From IMG/VR virus record IMGVR_UViG_3300037189_028533, positions 1 through 30,741 of that record: a stretch of 30,741 bases of DNA; one strand, given 5' to 3'. A program made the position numbers and the translations under genes. Within the stretch, counting starts at the first letter, position 1, and each line of letters starts with the position of its first letter. The notes under the pieces are model-generated. The model saw nothing but the letters and a program-made list of their open reading frames with translations. It ran no database searches and had not been told where the DNA came from. The stretch comes from a virus. Positions 8,421 through 15,888 of this stretch are shown here, piece after piece.

Positions 8421-8463
8421 CTATATCTTGTATTTAATAAAAATAATGTAAATTACAATGCTC

Positions 8464-8471
8464 TATTTATA
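8464..8471 (-). promoter_or_regulatory. T4-type late promoter for the portal gene
   Basis: The minus strand carries a perfect TATAAATA that overlaps the stop codon of the upstream gp15-like gene. T4 geometry places the transcription start near 8458, leaving a leader of about 38 bases before the gp20 ATG at 8420. This is the most conventional late promoter in the window and implies use of a gp55/gp33-type late sigma and sliding-clamp activation; those factors are not in view. Confidence 0.6.
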
Positions 8472-9621
8472 GAATAAAGTTTCCAGACATAGCGCTATAT
8501 GTAGTATCCCAACCAACTATAGTATCAATGATAATATTATATTTACCGCTACCTGTTAGCGTCGGTAGTGTAATTTCCATAATATTTTCTGTTATAACCC
8601 TATACGTATTTTCCGGAATAATAGACGCTGTAAATGAAGGGTAGTATGTAAATTTAGCAGCAGTTAAATTATTATATATAGAGCTACTGCCACTTACATA
8701 TACATTTCTCGTATGATTAAATCGCTTACCATATATTACAATATTGCCGGGATTAATAATATTATAATTAGTATCAATTAGGGGGAACGAGCCGCGACCA
8801 CTACCAGACGGGGCAAAGAATACATTTGTAATAGTAGGCGAGCCCGATATACTTACGGTATCTACTTCGGTTATTTTTATCTGACCTTCACTATACGAAT
8901 AATCTGCTCCTGAGAGAGTAGCATAATCATCATACGTAATGAAGTTCCCAGCGGAAAGGATTCTAGTATTATAAAAGTTAGCGTCAATAAAGAAGATATT
9001 GTTAATTGGATCAACTATATCTTTAAATAACCAGCCCTCTATAGTAAAAGTAGCATCCGCTGTGATGACAGACCTCGCTGAATGGTTGATATCGACTGGA
9101 TATCCGAGAGATATATTACCGTCCCACTCTACTTTAGAGTTGAGAGGCATTGAAGCTGGAAGACCAAATTCTTCGGGAACCTTCCAGGAAATTATAATAT
9201 AAGGATTGGCGTAAGCGGCAAAATTTGAAATTAGCTGGTCAATATCAGTTTGATATGTAGCGAGTAAAGATAATTTTACCTTTATATCTACTGGAACTAC
9301 CGGGGGTATTTTTACTGTTGTTTTTGAGAAGCGATCCTGCCTTCTCGCGGGATATGTAAATCCCTCAATTTTATTAAACGCTCTATTGTTATTTCGCGAA
9401 ACGCTTTCGATAACTACAGACGCGATAGGCAGTTTTAAATTTTGCGCTCTATTTTCAATGTCATGTAAGACTCTCGCCTTAGGCTGATAAACATACGCGA
9501 CTTCTATTCTATCTTTTTCTTCTCTATTGCGATTAAAACGCCCAATAACAACATCATCAAATGCGGCTATAAATTGCCCCACTAAATCATGTATCTCCCA
9601 GCTGAACGCTCTGCTCTTCAC
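8467..9621 (-). CDS. 15: Tail sheath stabiliser / tail terminator, T4 gp15-like with added C-terminal TIG-like domain
   Basis: Residues 1-205 follow T4 gp15: a start helix, DRIEVAYVYQPKARVLHD (37-54), PVDIKVKLSLLATYQTDIDQ (110-129), ANPYIIISWKVPEEFGLP (138-155), KVEWDGNISL and ADATFTIEGWLFKD (188-201). gp15 caps the tail tube and sheath and joins the tail to the neck. T4 gp15 has 272 residues; here 384 are present. Residues ~262-384 look like an IPT/TIG (Ig-like) domain: SPTITNVFF, PGNIVIYGKRFNHTRNVYV and ENIMEITLPTLTGSGKYNII. The start is a GTG at 9621, the first start codon after the helicase stop in the same frame; the ATG two bases upstream is out of frame. A GATAAATA motif lies five bases before it. 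Homology of the N-terminal part is fairly sure, the TIG call moderate. Confidence 0.8.
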   Translation of the reverse strand: MKSRAFSWEIHDLVGQFIAAFDDVVIGRFNRNREEKDRIEVAYVYQPKARVLHDIENRAQNLKLPIASVVIESVSRNNNRAFNKIEGFTYPARRQDRFSKTTVKIPPVVPVDIKVKLSLLATYQTDIDQLISNFAAYANPYIIISWKVPEEFGLPASMPLNSKVEWDGNISLGYPVDINHSARSVITADATFTIEGWLFKDIVDPINNIFFIDANFYNTRILSAGNFITYDDYATLSGADYSYSEGQIKITEVDTVSISGSPTITNVFFAPSGSGRGSFPLIDTNYNIINPGNIVIYGKRFNHTRNVYVSGSSSIYNNLTAAKFTYYPSFTASIIPENTYRVITENIMEITLPTLTGSGKYNIIIDTIVGWDTTYSAMSGNFIL

Positions 9622-9626
9622 ATTAT

Positions 9627-9634
9627 TATTTATC
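9627..9634 (-). promoter_or_regulatory. Late-promoter-like motif abutting the gp15 start
   Basis: The minus strand reads GATAAATA, one mismatch from the T4 late consensus, then ATAAT, then the GTG start of the gp15-like gene. The spacing equals that at the gp21 gene, so predicted transcription would begin on the start codon. It overlaps the helicase stop codon by one base. Chance occurrence in AT-rich DNA is possible. Confidence 0.3.
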
Positions 9635-11217
9635 TACTGTACCCTGTCTACAAAGAATTTCGGCAATTTAGTCTTGCTCCTTTGTATGACATTAGATGCT
9701 CCCCCATCGAGAATGTATGTAATACACCAATCATCCTGACTTCTCACCCCGCGGCCGCATGCTTGAACGAGATTGGAAAGCATCTTATTTGTATACCAAT
9801 TCGAATCTTCTTCAAACAACGTTTTTATTCGTTCATCTCCTAAAGGCATATATGGTAATTTTACAATAATTTGAAATCTTGCTAAATCATCCTTTAGGTC
9901 TACCCCATGAGTAATGGAAGGACTTACAAGAACGCTCGGATAATCCGCTACAATATGCTCTTGTATTAGCTTTTCGTTATTTACCTCCTCATACCTATAC
10001 TGAAATCTATTACCAGATAGTTTATTTTTTAAAAACTCCGTAATATAACTAGTATGGGTATGGATTACTCCCTTCTCGTCTCCGTGTTCATCGCATATTT
10101 GTTGAATTAGGTTCGCTACTTTAGGTAAGTTTTCTTGAAGACTCTTATAATTGAGCTTGTATTTTGATGAGATATAGATTGGAGATTTATCAGCGCTAAA
10201 CGGAGATTTTGTTTCTATAAATTTATATTTTTCAATACCCAGGGTCTTCGCGAAGTCTTGAGGATCAATAATAGTAGCGGACATTAAAAGTATCTTCTTA
10301 CCATATTTAAATATCTTCGAGGACAGCGTTGATATATAAAGCGGCGTCACAGTAATATTATCATCCTTTTTAGTAATTACATACTTACAAGTATTCCACG
10401 ATTCGATAATGAGTTTAACTTTATCATTTAATCTGGTTAGTGCTTTATATTTGGTAACATCCTTTTCAGTCTTCTTGTTCGAAGAGATAGTGTTTTTTAA
10501 TTCAACAACCAAATCAGACATTAAAGAATCTAAATCGGTAAGCCATTTAAAGAAAGTATTATAGTTAGTCACATTAGGAAGTTTTGTTTTTATGTCAAGA
10601 AACTTTAAAGTTCTACTCGTAATCGATAGGGTAAAATGCTTTACCAATTGGTCTTCAATTTCGCTAGCCTCGTCGCAAATCAGATACTCTTTCTGCTTGA
10701 GACCAGAAGGAAGAGCAAAGAACATATCATAACTATAGGCAGAGAATTTATTAGTAAGAGCCTTATTGCGTTGCTCATAATAAGGGCACTTGTGTTGCGA
10801 CCAACACTCCTTCTTTAACTTAGGCAAATATAAACAAGGAGCTACCTCTACATCGCAGTTTGTATCTACTGCGCACATATAATTGCTTTTACCTTTTAGA
10901 GACTCGCAATCATCAAAAAGGGACGTATATTGGTCTTGAAGCGCTTTTGTAATCGTCAAAACAGCAGCGCCCTGGTCGGGCCAAACTTCTTCATAGTCCT
11001 GACGAAACGCCTTAAACGTTGTTATATCGTCTATAAAGTCTGGATCAATGTCCTTGCTAGCATTAGCAAGAGTTTTTGATAAGAATGACTTACCGGTCCC
11101 TGTCGGAGCGCTACAAATAACAAAGTCATACTCCTCAAATGCTTTTTCTATTTGCTCAATAAGTTCGATTTGAGCTGCTCGAGGCTGTATATTGGCAGGA
11201 AAATTTGATATAAGCAT
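9634..11217 (-). CDS. Superfamily 2 helicase, XPD/DinG (Rad3)-like with iron-sulfur cysteines
   Basis: The 527-residue protein has a Walker A motif SAPTGTGKS (36-44), a DEAS Walker B box (182-185), SATI-like motif III (LLMSATIID) and motif VI QACGRGVR (485-492). Between motifs Ia and II lie five cysteines (115, 121, 128, 138 and 144) in the place of the 4Fe-4S domain of XPD and DinG. Family members unwind DNA 5' to 3' and resolve R-loops, D-loops or replication blocks. It is shorter than bacterial DinG (~715 residues). It is not the T4 helicase set (Dda, gp41, UvsW) and its place among tail and chaperonin genes is unusual. The start at 11217 gives the expected Q-motif-like QPRAAQ at residues 11-16. 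Confidence 0.88.
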   Translation of the reverse strand: MLISNFPANIQPRAAQIELIEQIEKAFEEYDFVICSAPTGTGKSFLSKTLANASKDIDPDFIDDITTFKAFRQDYEEVWPDQGAAVLTITKALQDQYTSLFDDCESLKGKSNYMCAVDTNCDVEVAPCLYLPKLKKECWSQHKCPYYEQRNKALTNKFSAYSYDMFFALPSGLKQKEYLICDEASEIEDQLVKHFTLSITSRTLKFLDIKTKLPNVTNYNTFFKWLTDLDSLMSDLVVELKNTISSNKKTEKDVTKYKALTRLNDKVKLIIESWNTCKYVITKKDDNITVTPLYISTLSSKIFKYGKKILLMSATIIDPQDFAKTLGIEKYKFIETKSPFSADKSPIYISSKYKLNYKSLQENLPKVANLIQQICDEHGDEKGVIHTHTSYITEFLKNKLSGNRFQYRYEEVNNEKLIQEHIVADYPSVLVSPSITHGVDLKDDLARFQIIVKLPYMPLGDERIKTLFEEDSNWYTNKMLSNLVQACGRGVRSQDDWCITYILDGGASNVIQRSKTKLPKFFVDRVQ

Positions 11218-11246
11218 AATACAATATAATGTATGATTTTAAAAAA

Positions 11247-11594
11247 TCAAATATCATATTGAATCTTAACCTTATTATCGAACATTTTATTCTTTTTAAT
11301 TCTATTTAAAACCTTTAATTTATATATGAGCATCTTATTGCCCTTCGATAAGGTTTCAAGTGTGTAATCAAACTCGATTCCGTCTTCGAGAATATTTACA
11401 GCAAACGGATATGGGAGTTCATACACTTTACTCTCCCTATTATTTCCTCCAGAAATTGTAAACGTAGTATAGAAGTCTTTTATATTGAAAATAACTAATC
11501 TACCACTACGCACTACTTTATTGTTAATGATAAACTTTACATTACGTTGAAGTAAATGTGAAATCTTCTTTTCTATTGCTTCCCTGTTTATCAT
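11247..11594 (-). CDS. Unknown small beta-rich protein
   Basis: I do not recognise this 115-residue protein. It begins with a short helix (IEKKISHLLQRN), followed by alternating hydrophobic strands (VKFIINNKVVRSGRLVIFNI, then FYTTFTISG) and a lysine-rich C-terminus, which suggests a small beta-barrel or sandwich. Its start overlaps the stop of the gene at 11591 in ATGA, so the two are translationally coupled. The helicase gene follows after 29 bases. A role linked to DNA or RNA handling is possible from its neighbours only. Confidence 0.8.
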   Translation of the reverse strand: MINREAIEKKISHLLQRNVKFIINNKVVRSGRLVIFNIKDFYTTFTISGGNNRESKVYELPYPFAVNILEDGIEFDYTLETLSKGNKMLIYKLKVLNRIKKNKMFDNKVKIQYDI

Positions 11595-11968
11595 GTGTTC
11601 ATATAAAGGACTTTTTGTGCTGGAGACATTACGAAAAATTTCTCGTTAAATACTTTCCAGAACTCGTCATTCGCAGGATATTTATTAAGCAGTTCGCAAT
11701 CATCCATGGATACTGCTCTAAATTCTTGCATTAAAATATCCCACGTCATTACGATATTTTTACCCGCTGGGCTGAATTTTAATCCCTGCTTGGGAGGCGT
11801 AAAGTTTAAAGTAACCCTGCCATTGACGCTCTGTAATATAGCATCGCTATTGGTACAGAGCATAGTTCGGTAGGGCGCTCGAGTCGGGTCATTGACCCTT
11901 CTCCTAAATCTTATCTCGGCAACATTTTCGAGTAAAAGATTCTGTAATTGCGCCCTACCGACTTTCAT
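11591..11968 (-). CDS. Conserved T4-like phage small protein, possibly SH3-barrel (DUF2693/WYL_2-type)
   Basis: This 125-residue protein resembles a small conserved protein found in many marine T4-like phages: VAEIRFRRRVNDPTRAPYRT then MLCTNSDAIL (residues ~16-45), GRVTLNFTPPKQGLKF (~50-65), NIVMTWDILMQEFRAVSMDD (~71-90) and a C-terminal NDEFWKVFNEKFF. The strand pattern and the R-x-M-L-C-T block recall the Sm-like SH3-barrel family DUF2693, but that assignment is from memory and is weak. Its biochemical role is unknown. It starts one base after the stop of the cochaperonin-like gene and overlaps the next gene by four bases. Confidence 0.8.
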   Translation of the reverse strand: MKVGRAQLQNLLLENVAEIRFRRRVNDPTRAPYRTMLCTNSDAILQSVNGRVTLNFTPPKQGLKFSPAGKNIVMTWDILMQEFRAVSMDDCELLNKYPANDEFWKVFNEKFFVMSPAQKVLYMNT

Positions 11969-11969
11969 A

Positions 11970-12371
11970 TTACTCAGACTCAGACTCTACACACACTCCG
12001 AAAATTCTCGATTCATTGAGAAAGACTCCGTGTTTGATTTTGCCTTTACCGTCAATCTCGAGGTTCTCAATAGCAACTCCGTAGTTATTTGGGAATAAAA
12101 CTATTTCATCTTCTTTACTCCATTTAGCATCGACCCCAGCAATTATTACCCGGGCCTTTCTCCACGCCTGAGTGCGGACATGGAGAGGCACAAAAATACC
12201 ATTTCGTAAAATAGATTCACCATCTTCTGACATGTCAATAAATTCGCAGAATAAAACGTCTCCATGAAGTCGTGTTAATTTAAAATTATCAACATCCATG
12301 TCGACGACGGCATCGGCGGAAAGTTGTATTAGCCCTCGTTCGGGTAGAAGTTTATCAATATCGGCTCGCAT
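11970..12371 (-). CDS. GroES-like cochaperonin, probable functional analogue of T4 gp31
   Basis: The 133-residue protein has the GroES order of elements. A strand with the start of the mobile-loop region (GESILRNGIFVP, residues ~50-61) is followed by a barrel strand ARVIIAGVDAKWSKEDEIVL (73-92), LFPNNYGVAIENLEIDGKGK and the closing strand FLNESRIFGV (~117-126), which parallels the 'L-R-E-S-D-I-L-A-V' end of GroES. In T4, gp31 replaces GroES on host GroEL because gp23 is too large for the normal cage, and a gp23 gene lies in the same window. The match is structural-pattern based, so the assignment is probable. Its upstream 30 bases are AT-only-like sequence with no clear ribosome site. Confidence 0.6.
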   Translation of the reverse strand: MRADIDKLLPERGLIQLSADAVVDMDVDNFKLTRLHGDVLFCEFIDMSEDGESILRNGIFVPLHVRTQAWRKARVIIAGVDAKWSKEDEIVLFPNNYGVAIENLEIDGKGKIKHGVFLNESRIFGVCVESESE

Positions 12372-12401
12372 ATATTATATATAATAAATAAAAACTTTAT
12401 T

Positions 12402-12767
12402 TCAACTGTCGAAGAGGTCTTTGTAGAGTTTTAACTCTCTTACACTTATCTCTTTATTTTTTGCTATGATATCTAGATTGTCTTCTTTAATCTCTTCTTT
12501 AGTTGCTTTATTCTTTTTAATATATTGAATTTTTTTAAAGCGGATTTTAGGAAAGAGATAATAATACCAATTATATTGCTGCTCTTTTGTATTGAATAGA
12601 CTGCCATACCGGTTAGAGGTATTATTAATAACCTCTAACATTTCATCCGAATACATCGAAACCCACCTATTAATCATATACGGTGAAAATTGTGTCTCAT
12701 TATCTAAATTAATATCGATTTTTTTCTTAGAGAAAAATAGCGAATTGATAATATTAAAAATTGTCAT
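12402..12767 (-). CDS. Probable clamp-loader small subunit, T4 gp62-like
   Basis: This 121-residue protein has FSPYMINRWVSMYSDEML at residues 28-45, a mid-block EQQYNWYYYLFPKIRFKKIQ at about 62-81 and a C-terminal EISVRELKLYKDLF. That pattern (SPYMINR, then a Y-x-x-L/F-P-K-x-R-F helix) is what I associate with the short gp62 versions of marine T4-like phages, which pair with gp44 to load the sliding clamp gp45. T4 gp62 is longer (187 residues). gp44 and gp45 are not in this window, so context does not confirm it. Its ATG overlaps the stop of the small zinc-ribbon-like gene in ATGA. Confidence 0.55.
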   Translation of the reverse strand: MTIFNIINSLFFSKKKIDINLDNETQFSPYMINRWVSMYSDEMLEVINNTSNRYGSLFNTKEQQYNWYYYLFPKIRFKKIQYIKKNKATKEEIKEDNLDIIAKNKEISVRELKLYKDLFDS

Positions 12768-12928
12768 TCTATAAATTTATTTGGATAACTAATATATTTT
12801 TCTTTGCTGCAAAAGCGGCATCTCAATAATGAGTATCCTCTATTACTAGAGCGCTTACGCCAATTATGGTAGCCGAAAGAGCACCATATTTTAGAAATCC
12901 ACCTTCGAAGACGCAATAAAAATCTCAT
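12764..12928 (-). CDS. 54-residue zinc-ribbon-like protein
   Basis: I found this small gene by reading the minus strand of an apparent gap. It runs from an ATG at 12928, inside the end of the DUF366 gene, to a TGA that overlaps the clamp-loader ATG (ATGA). Residues 16-23 read CSFGYHNW and residues 37-40 CRFC, giving a Cys/His set (Cys16, His21, Cys37, Cys40) like small phage zinc ribbons of the C-x-F-G-H-x-W ... R-x-C-x-x-C type. The N-terminus is very basic (MRFLLRLRRW). Tight overlap on both sides and the sensible Cys/His pattern argue that it is real. It fills an otherwise empty 123-base gap. Function unknown; nucleic-acid or protein binding is inference. Confidence 0.75.
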   Translation of the reverse strand: MRFLLRLRRWISKIWCSFGYHNWRKRSSNRGYSLLRCRFCSKEKYISYPNKFIE

Positions 12929-13481
12929 CGTTTATAGAGTAAAAAATTTGAATGACATCATTCATAAATTTAGTGCAATCTTCATCACTAAGATTTGTTG
13001 AATATGCGAACGGAGGCGCTTTTCTTCCAGCCGATACATTGATACCCGTGTGGCCAATAGCGACATTATCTTTCGCATAGGTTATAGAAACACTACATTT
13101 ACCCTTATCGCGAAGTTGATTATCGCTGCCGGTAAAATCGTCTATAACCATTAAATCATCCCCCCTCACTTCGATAGGCTTCTTTAAATAGTTAAGAGAC
13201 AGAACATTAGCGATTTGAGTATTAAGCAATCGCTGAAACGCTACCGCGCCCTTCGGACAAAGGTTAGGGATTTCCCAGCAAAAGTTAATAGCATCATCGC
13301 TAACAATTGTATCATTCTGCAAAACATCCTCCTGGTCAATCATATTGTCAATAGAAACATCCATAGGCGCTCTAAATGCGACAATATTACCAATAGGTAG
13401 GGTATGGTTTCGGAAGTATTTATATGCAAATCTTTTATGGATTAACGCACCGTCGTAGAGTTTTATATCTTTAATAATCAT
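12891..13481 (-). CDS. DUF366 family protein
   Basis: This 196-residue protein matches the pattern of DUF366 proteins: YDGALIHKRFAYKYF (residues 9-23), GNIVAFRAPMDVSIDNMIDQ (32-51), EDVLQNDTIVSDDAINFCWE (52-71), RGDDLMVI (~106-113), a KCSVSI strand and HTGINVSAG (~144-152). DUF366 occurs in archaea, bacteria and phages; I know of no firm biochemical role. Its start overlaps the stop of the GDP-sugar epimerase gene (ATGA), which couples it to the end of the glycan operon, while its end overlaps the zinc-ribbon-like gene. It may therefore belong to either block. Confidence 0.75.
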   Translation of the reverse strand: MIIKDIKLYDGALIHKRFAYKYFRNHTLPIGNIVAFRAPMDVSIDNMIDQEDVLQNDTIVSDDAINFCWEIPNLCPKGAVAFQRLLNTQIANVLSLNYLKKPIEVRGDDLMVIDDFTGSDNQLRDKGKCSVSITYAKDNVAIGHTGINVSAGRKAPPFAYSTNLSDEDCTKFMNDVIQIFYSINDEIFIASSKVDF

Positions 13482-14476
13482 AGTTGTTCTTTAATCCAAC
13501 TATAAGTTATACCTATACCTTTTTCAAGCGAAAAGTTCGGGGACCATCCTAATTTTTCTTTTATTAGCTTGTTACAAGAGTTGCGACCAGGTACTCCTCG
13601 AGGGGCGTCGAGTTTATATTTTCTTGTAAGTTTTTTACCCTCTACTTTTTCAGCTAGGGCAACCAATTCATTTATAGTTACCATTTCATCCGAACCAATA
13701 TTTACAGGGCCAGTAAACTCAGAATTCATTAGACGCCTAATACCCTCGATACATTCATCAATATATAAAAATGACCTTGTTTGGTTACCATCGCCCCAAA
13801 TTTCAATGTCCCCATTTGATTGAATAACCTTTCTACAAATTGCCGCGGGAGCTTTTTCTTTTCCCCCATCATAAGTTCCTAATGGACCATATATGTTATG
13901 GAACCTTGCAATCCGAACATTGAGCCCGTAATTCCTCGCATACGCCAGATATAGTCGTTCACTAAAGAGCTTTTCCCATCCATACTCTGAATCCGGATTT
14001 GCGGGGTATGCCGAGGATTCTTCGCAGTTAGGATTAGAGGGATCGAGTTGATTATGTTCCGGATACATACAAGCACTTGAGGAGTAAAACACTTTCTTAA
14101 CCCCTTTTAATGCTGCTTGATTTGCTACGTTTAAATTTATAGTTGCAGAATTATGCATTACGTTGGCATCGTTCTCGCCGGAGAAAATATAACCTGCTCC
14201 CCCCATGTCTGCAGCAAGTTGATAAACTTCGTCAAAAGAATTCTCCGGATCGTTAATATGTGCCTGATTAGGGCCGACTATAACTCGGCTAACATTGGAC
14301 ACTTTACGTAAATCTGCTTCATCGCCCCATACGCAATCATCTGTTATCGATTCTTGATATTGAGGCTTTTTAATATCGACTGCGCGAACCCAATAGCCTT
14401 CTCTTTTTAATCTATTTACAAGATGATTGCCAATGAACCCACCGGCCCCTAAAACTAGCGCTGTCTTCTGCTTCAT
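13478..14476 (-). CDS. NAD-dependent sugar epimerase, GDP-mannose 3,5-epimerase-like
   Basis: The 332-residue short-chain dehydrogenase has GAGGFIG (10-16) for NAD binding, SSSACMYPE (132-140), YGWEK (165-169, catalytic Tyr165/Lys169), RFHNIYGPLGTYDGGKEKAP (191-210) and WGDGNQTRSFLYIDECIEG (227-245). These match plant GDP-mannose 3,5-epimerase (GME) block for block, including the positions of its second catalytic pair (Cys136 and Lys208 here). GME converts GDP-mannose to GDP-L-galactose or GDP-L-gulose. A ~20-residue insert (about 58-80) is unlike the plant enzyme. I chose the ATG at 14476; an upstream in-frame GTG adds 12 residues that do not look like the family. It is the last sugar enzyme of the glycan island. 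Confidence 0.85.
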   Translation of the reverse strand: MKQKTALVLGAGGFIGNHLVNRLKREGYWVRAVDIKKPQYQESITDDCVWGDEADLRKVSNVSRVIVGPNQAHINDPENSFDEVYQLAADMGGAGYIFSGENDANVMHNSATINLNVANQAALKGVKKVFYSSSACMYPEHNQLDPSNPNCEESSAYPANPDSEYGWEKLFSERLYLAYARNYGLNVRIARFHNIYGPLGTYDGGKEKAPAAICRKVIQSNGDIEIWGDGNQTRSFLYIDECIEGIRRLMNSEFTGPVNIGSDEMVTINELVALAEKVEGKKLTRKYKLDAPRGVPGRNSCNKLIKEKLGWSPNFSLEKGIGITYSWIKEQL

Positions 14477-14512
14477 AAATAAATATACACGATATAAATG
14501 ATAAATCAACAC

Positions 14513-15232
14513 TTATCTACCATGGTGTAACAGCTGTCCCCACGACTCTTTTCTATAATCATTACCATACTGAGTAATATCGTATATGGGCGCCAAATTA
14601 TTCTGTTTACAAAGCAAGCTAAGTACCGATTGATCGTGTCTATGATCTACAAACATTGGATAATTAGGTTTGCCCATTACGTTTTCTTTATCGGTAAGAA
14701 TTCTTTCGTCTTCGCAGAAAGTTAGCCATTTTTTTACTATATTAACAGTGCTAGGAGTTTTACGAAAAAATATATAACTAGCCCCTAATTGGCCTGGTAT
14801 AGGCTCGCTCCACATAGTATCATTATCACTATCAGTCAAAATTAGAGCATCTCTCTTACATACCTCTCGTTCATCACTCATACCATCATTTATTATAAAG
14901 GTAATAATATGTCTGTTAAATGCTAAAGCTAATACCTCGCTCAAATCATTAATTTGACTTATACAAGAATCACAATACATTAAAATATCATTTTCCTCCA
15001 TAGTAGATAATATTCTATCAATAAGATAAGGCTTCCATAGCCAATAACCCGCCCCTCTTTTTTGCGAAAAAATGTTAATATGCTTTTGATAATAGCCCTC
15101 CTTTATAGATTTTTCATCTAAAAGAAAATAAGAATCAAAATTATTAAAATGTAAAAAACTTTTAGCACACATATCACGGAGATTGCCGTGACAAGTGTGC
15201 GAGGTACCATAGCTCATAAAATATTTTTTCAT
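14513..15232 (-). CDS. Glycosyltransferase-like protein (GT-A type)
   Basis: This 239-residue protein carries GAGYWLWKPYLIDRIL (residues ~62-77), NDILMYCDSC (~82-91) in the place of a DxD-type metal site, a GQLGASYIFFRKTPSTVNIV stretch (~145-164), and HRHDQSVLSLLCKQNNL near the end. The order 'G-F/A-G-Y-W-L-W-K-P' then 'I-L-x-Y-x-D-x-G/C' then 'H-D-Q-S' is known from a family of uncharacterised bacterial and viral glycosyltransferases. I moved the start to the ATG at 15232, since a longer frame to 15319 only reads back into the FkbM gene. Donor and acceptor sugars are unknown. It is part of the coupled glycan operon. Confidence 0.75.
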   Translation of the reverse strand: MKKYFMSYGTSHTCHGNLRDMCAKSFLHFNNFDSYFLLDEKSIKEGYYQKHINIFSQKRGAGYWLWKPYLIDRILSTMEENDILMYCDSCISQINDLSEVLALAFNRHIITFIINDGMSDEREVCKRDALILTDSDNDTMWSEPIPGQLGASYIFFRKTPSTVNIVKKWLTFCEDERILTDKENVMGKPNYPMFVDHRHDQSVLSLLCKQNNLAPIYDITQYGNDYRKESWGQLLHHGR

Positions 15233-15270
15233 ACTAAAGATAATATATATTTTTTTTATGGCAACTTTTT

Positions 15271-15888
15271 TTAATTCGATCTCATATAAAACGCATCTCC
15301 CCAAGTACCTCCAGCCCAATCAATCTCCTTGCATTCAAACCCTTGCGATCTTAAAAATTCATCAAGCTCATCATAAAGTACACCTGTTTCATATAGTTCT
15401 TGATTGTTAACTTCAATTATTATATATTTTATATTTTTGAGCGTATTAATACCTCCCCTCAGTACTCTATCTTCGAATCCCTGTACATCGATATTTAAAA
15501 AATTATATGTACTATCTAATTGATAACTATCAAGAGTTTTGACCTGAACTTCAATCTCCTCTTCAAATGTTATATGCGGATATTGTATAATATGAACCTT
15601 TGGTTTTAGTAGAGAATTAGACATTTTAGACGCGCAGTCTACATGCATCGTCATAACACTCTCAGTATCTCCTAATGCAACGTTATGTGGGTAAACCTTG
15701 GAGTATTTAGCAGCGGCTTTAAGAAGTTGCTCGTATGACTCCGGGGTAGGTTCAAATATTTGAATACAACATTCTTTATTTATTTCTTTATATAATTCTA
15801 TCTCTGTACCAACATGTCCCCCTACATGTATAATATTTTCAAGCTTTATATTATATTTTTCAATAATGCTATGTAAATTGAAAATCAT
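15271..15888 (-). CDS. FkbM-family methyltransferase
   Basis: This 205-residue SAM-dependent methyltransferase has the FkbM layout: motif I HVGGHVGTE (~22-30), IQIFEPTPESYEQL (~43-56), a VALGD strand, and NIDVQGFEDRVLRGG (~132-146), which matches the family's 'D-x-E/Q-G-x-E-x-x-V-L-x-G'. FkbM enzymes O-methylate sugars or polyketides. The start is an ATG at 15888 whose TGA overlap with the upstream gene is ATGA; the upstream TTG extension is unlikely. It lies between another methyltransferase and a glycosyltransferase, so methylation of a glycan is the natural reading. Confidence 0.85.
   Translation of the reverse strand: MIFNLHSIIEKYNIKLENIIHVGGHVGTEIELYKEINKECCIQIFEPTPESYEQLLKAAAKYSKVYPHNVALGDTESVMTMHVDCASKMSNSLLKPKVHIIQYPHITFEEEIEVQVKTLDSYQLDSTYNFLNIDVQGFEDRVLRGGINTLKNIKYIIIEVNNQELYETGVLYDELDEFLRSQGFECKEIDWAGGTWGDAFYMRSN

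Noticed and set aside
12780-12895. Run of small hairpins resembling a tRNA or structured RNA
   Set aside because: No T-loop sequence, no consistent acceptor pairing on either strand, and the bases are explained by the 54-residue coding frame.
13417-13424. Perfect TATAAATA on the minus strand
   Set aside because: It encodes Tyr-Lys-Tyr inside the DUF366 gene and no gene start lies close downstream, so chance is the simpler reading.
14477-14512. N-terminal extension of the GME-like epimerase from a GTG at 14512
   Set aside because: The extra 12 residues are out of family and the ATG at 14476 gives the standard short strand before the NAD motif.
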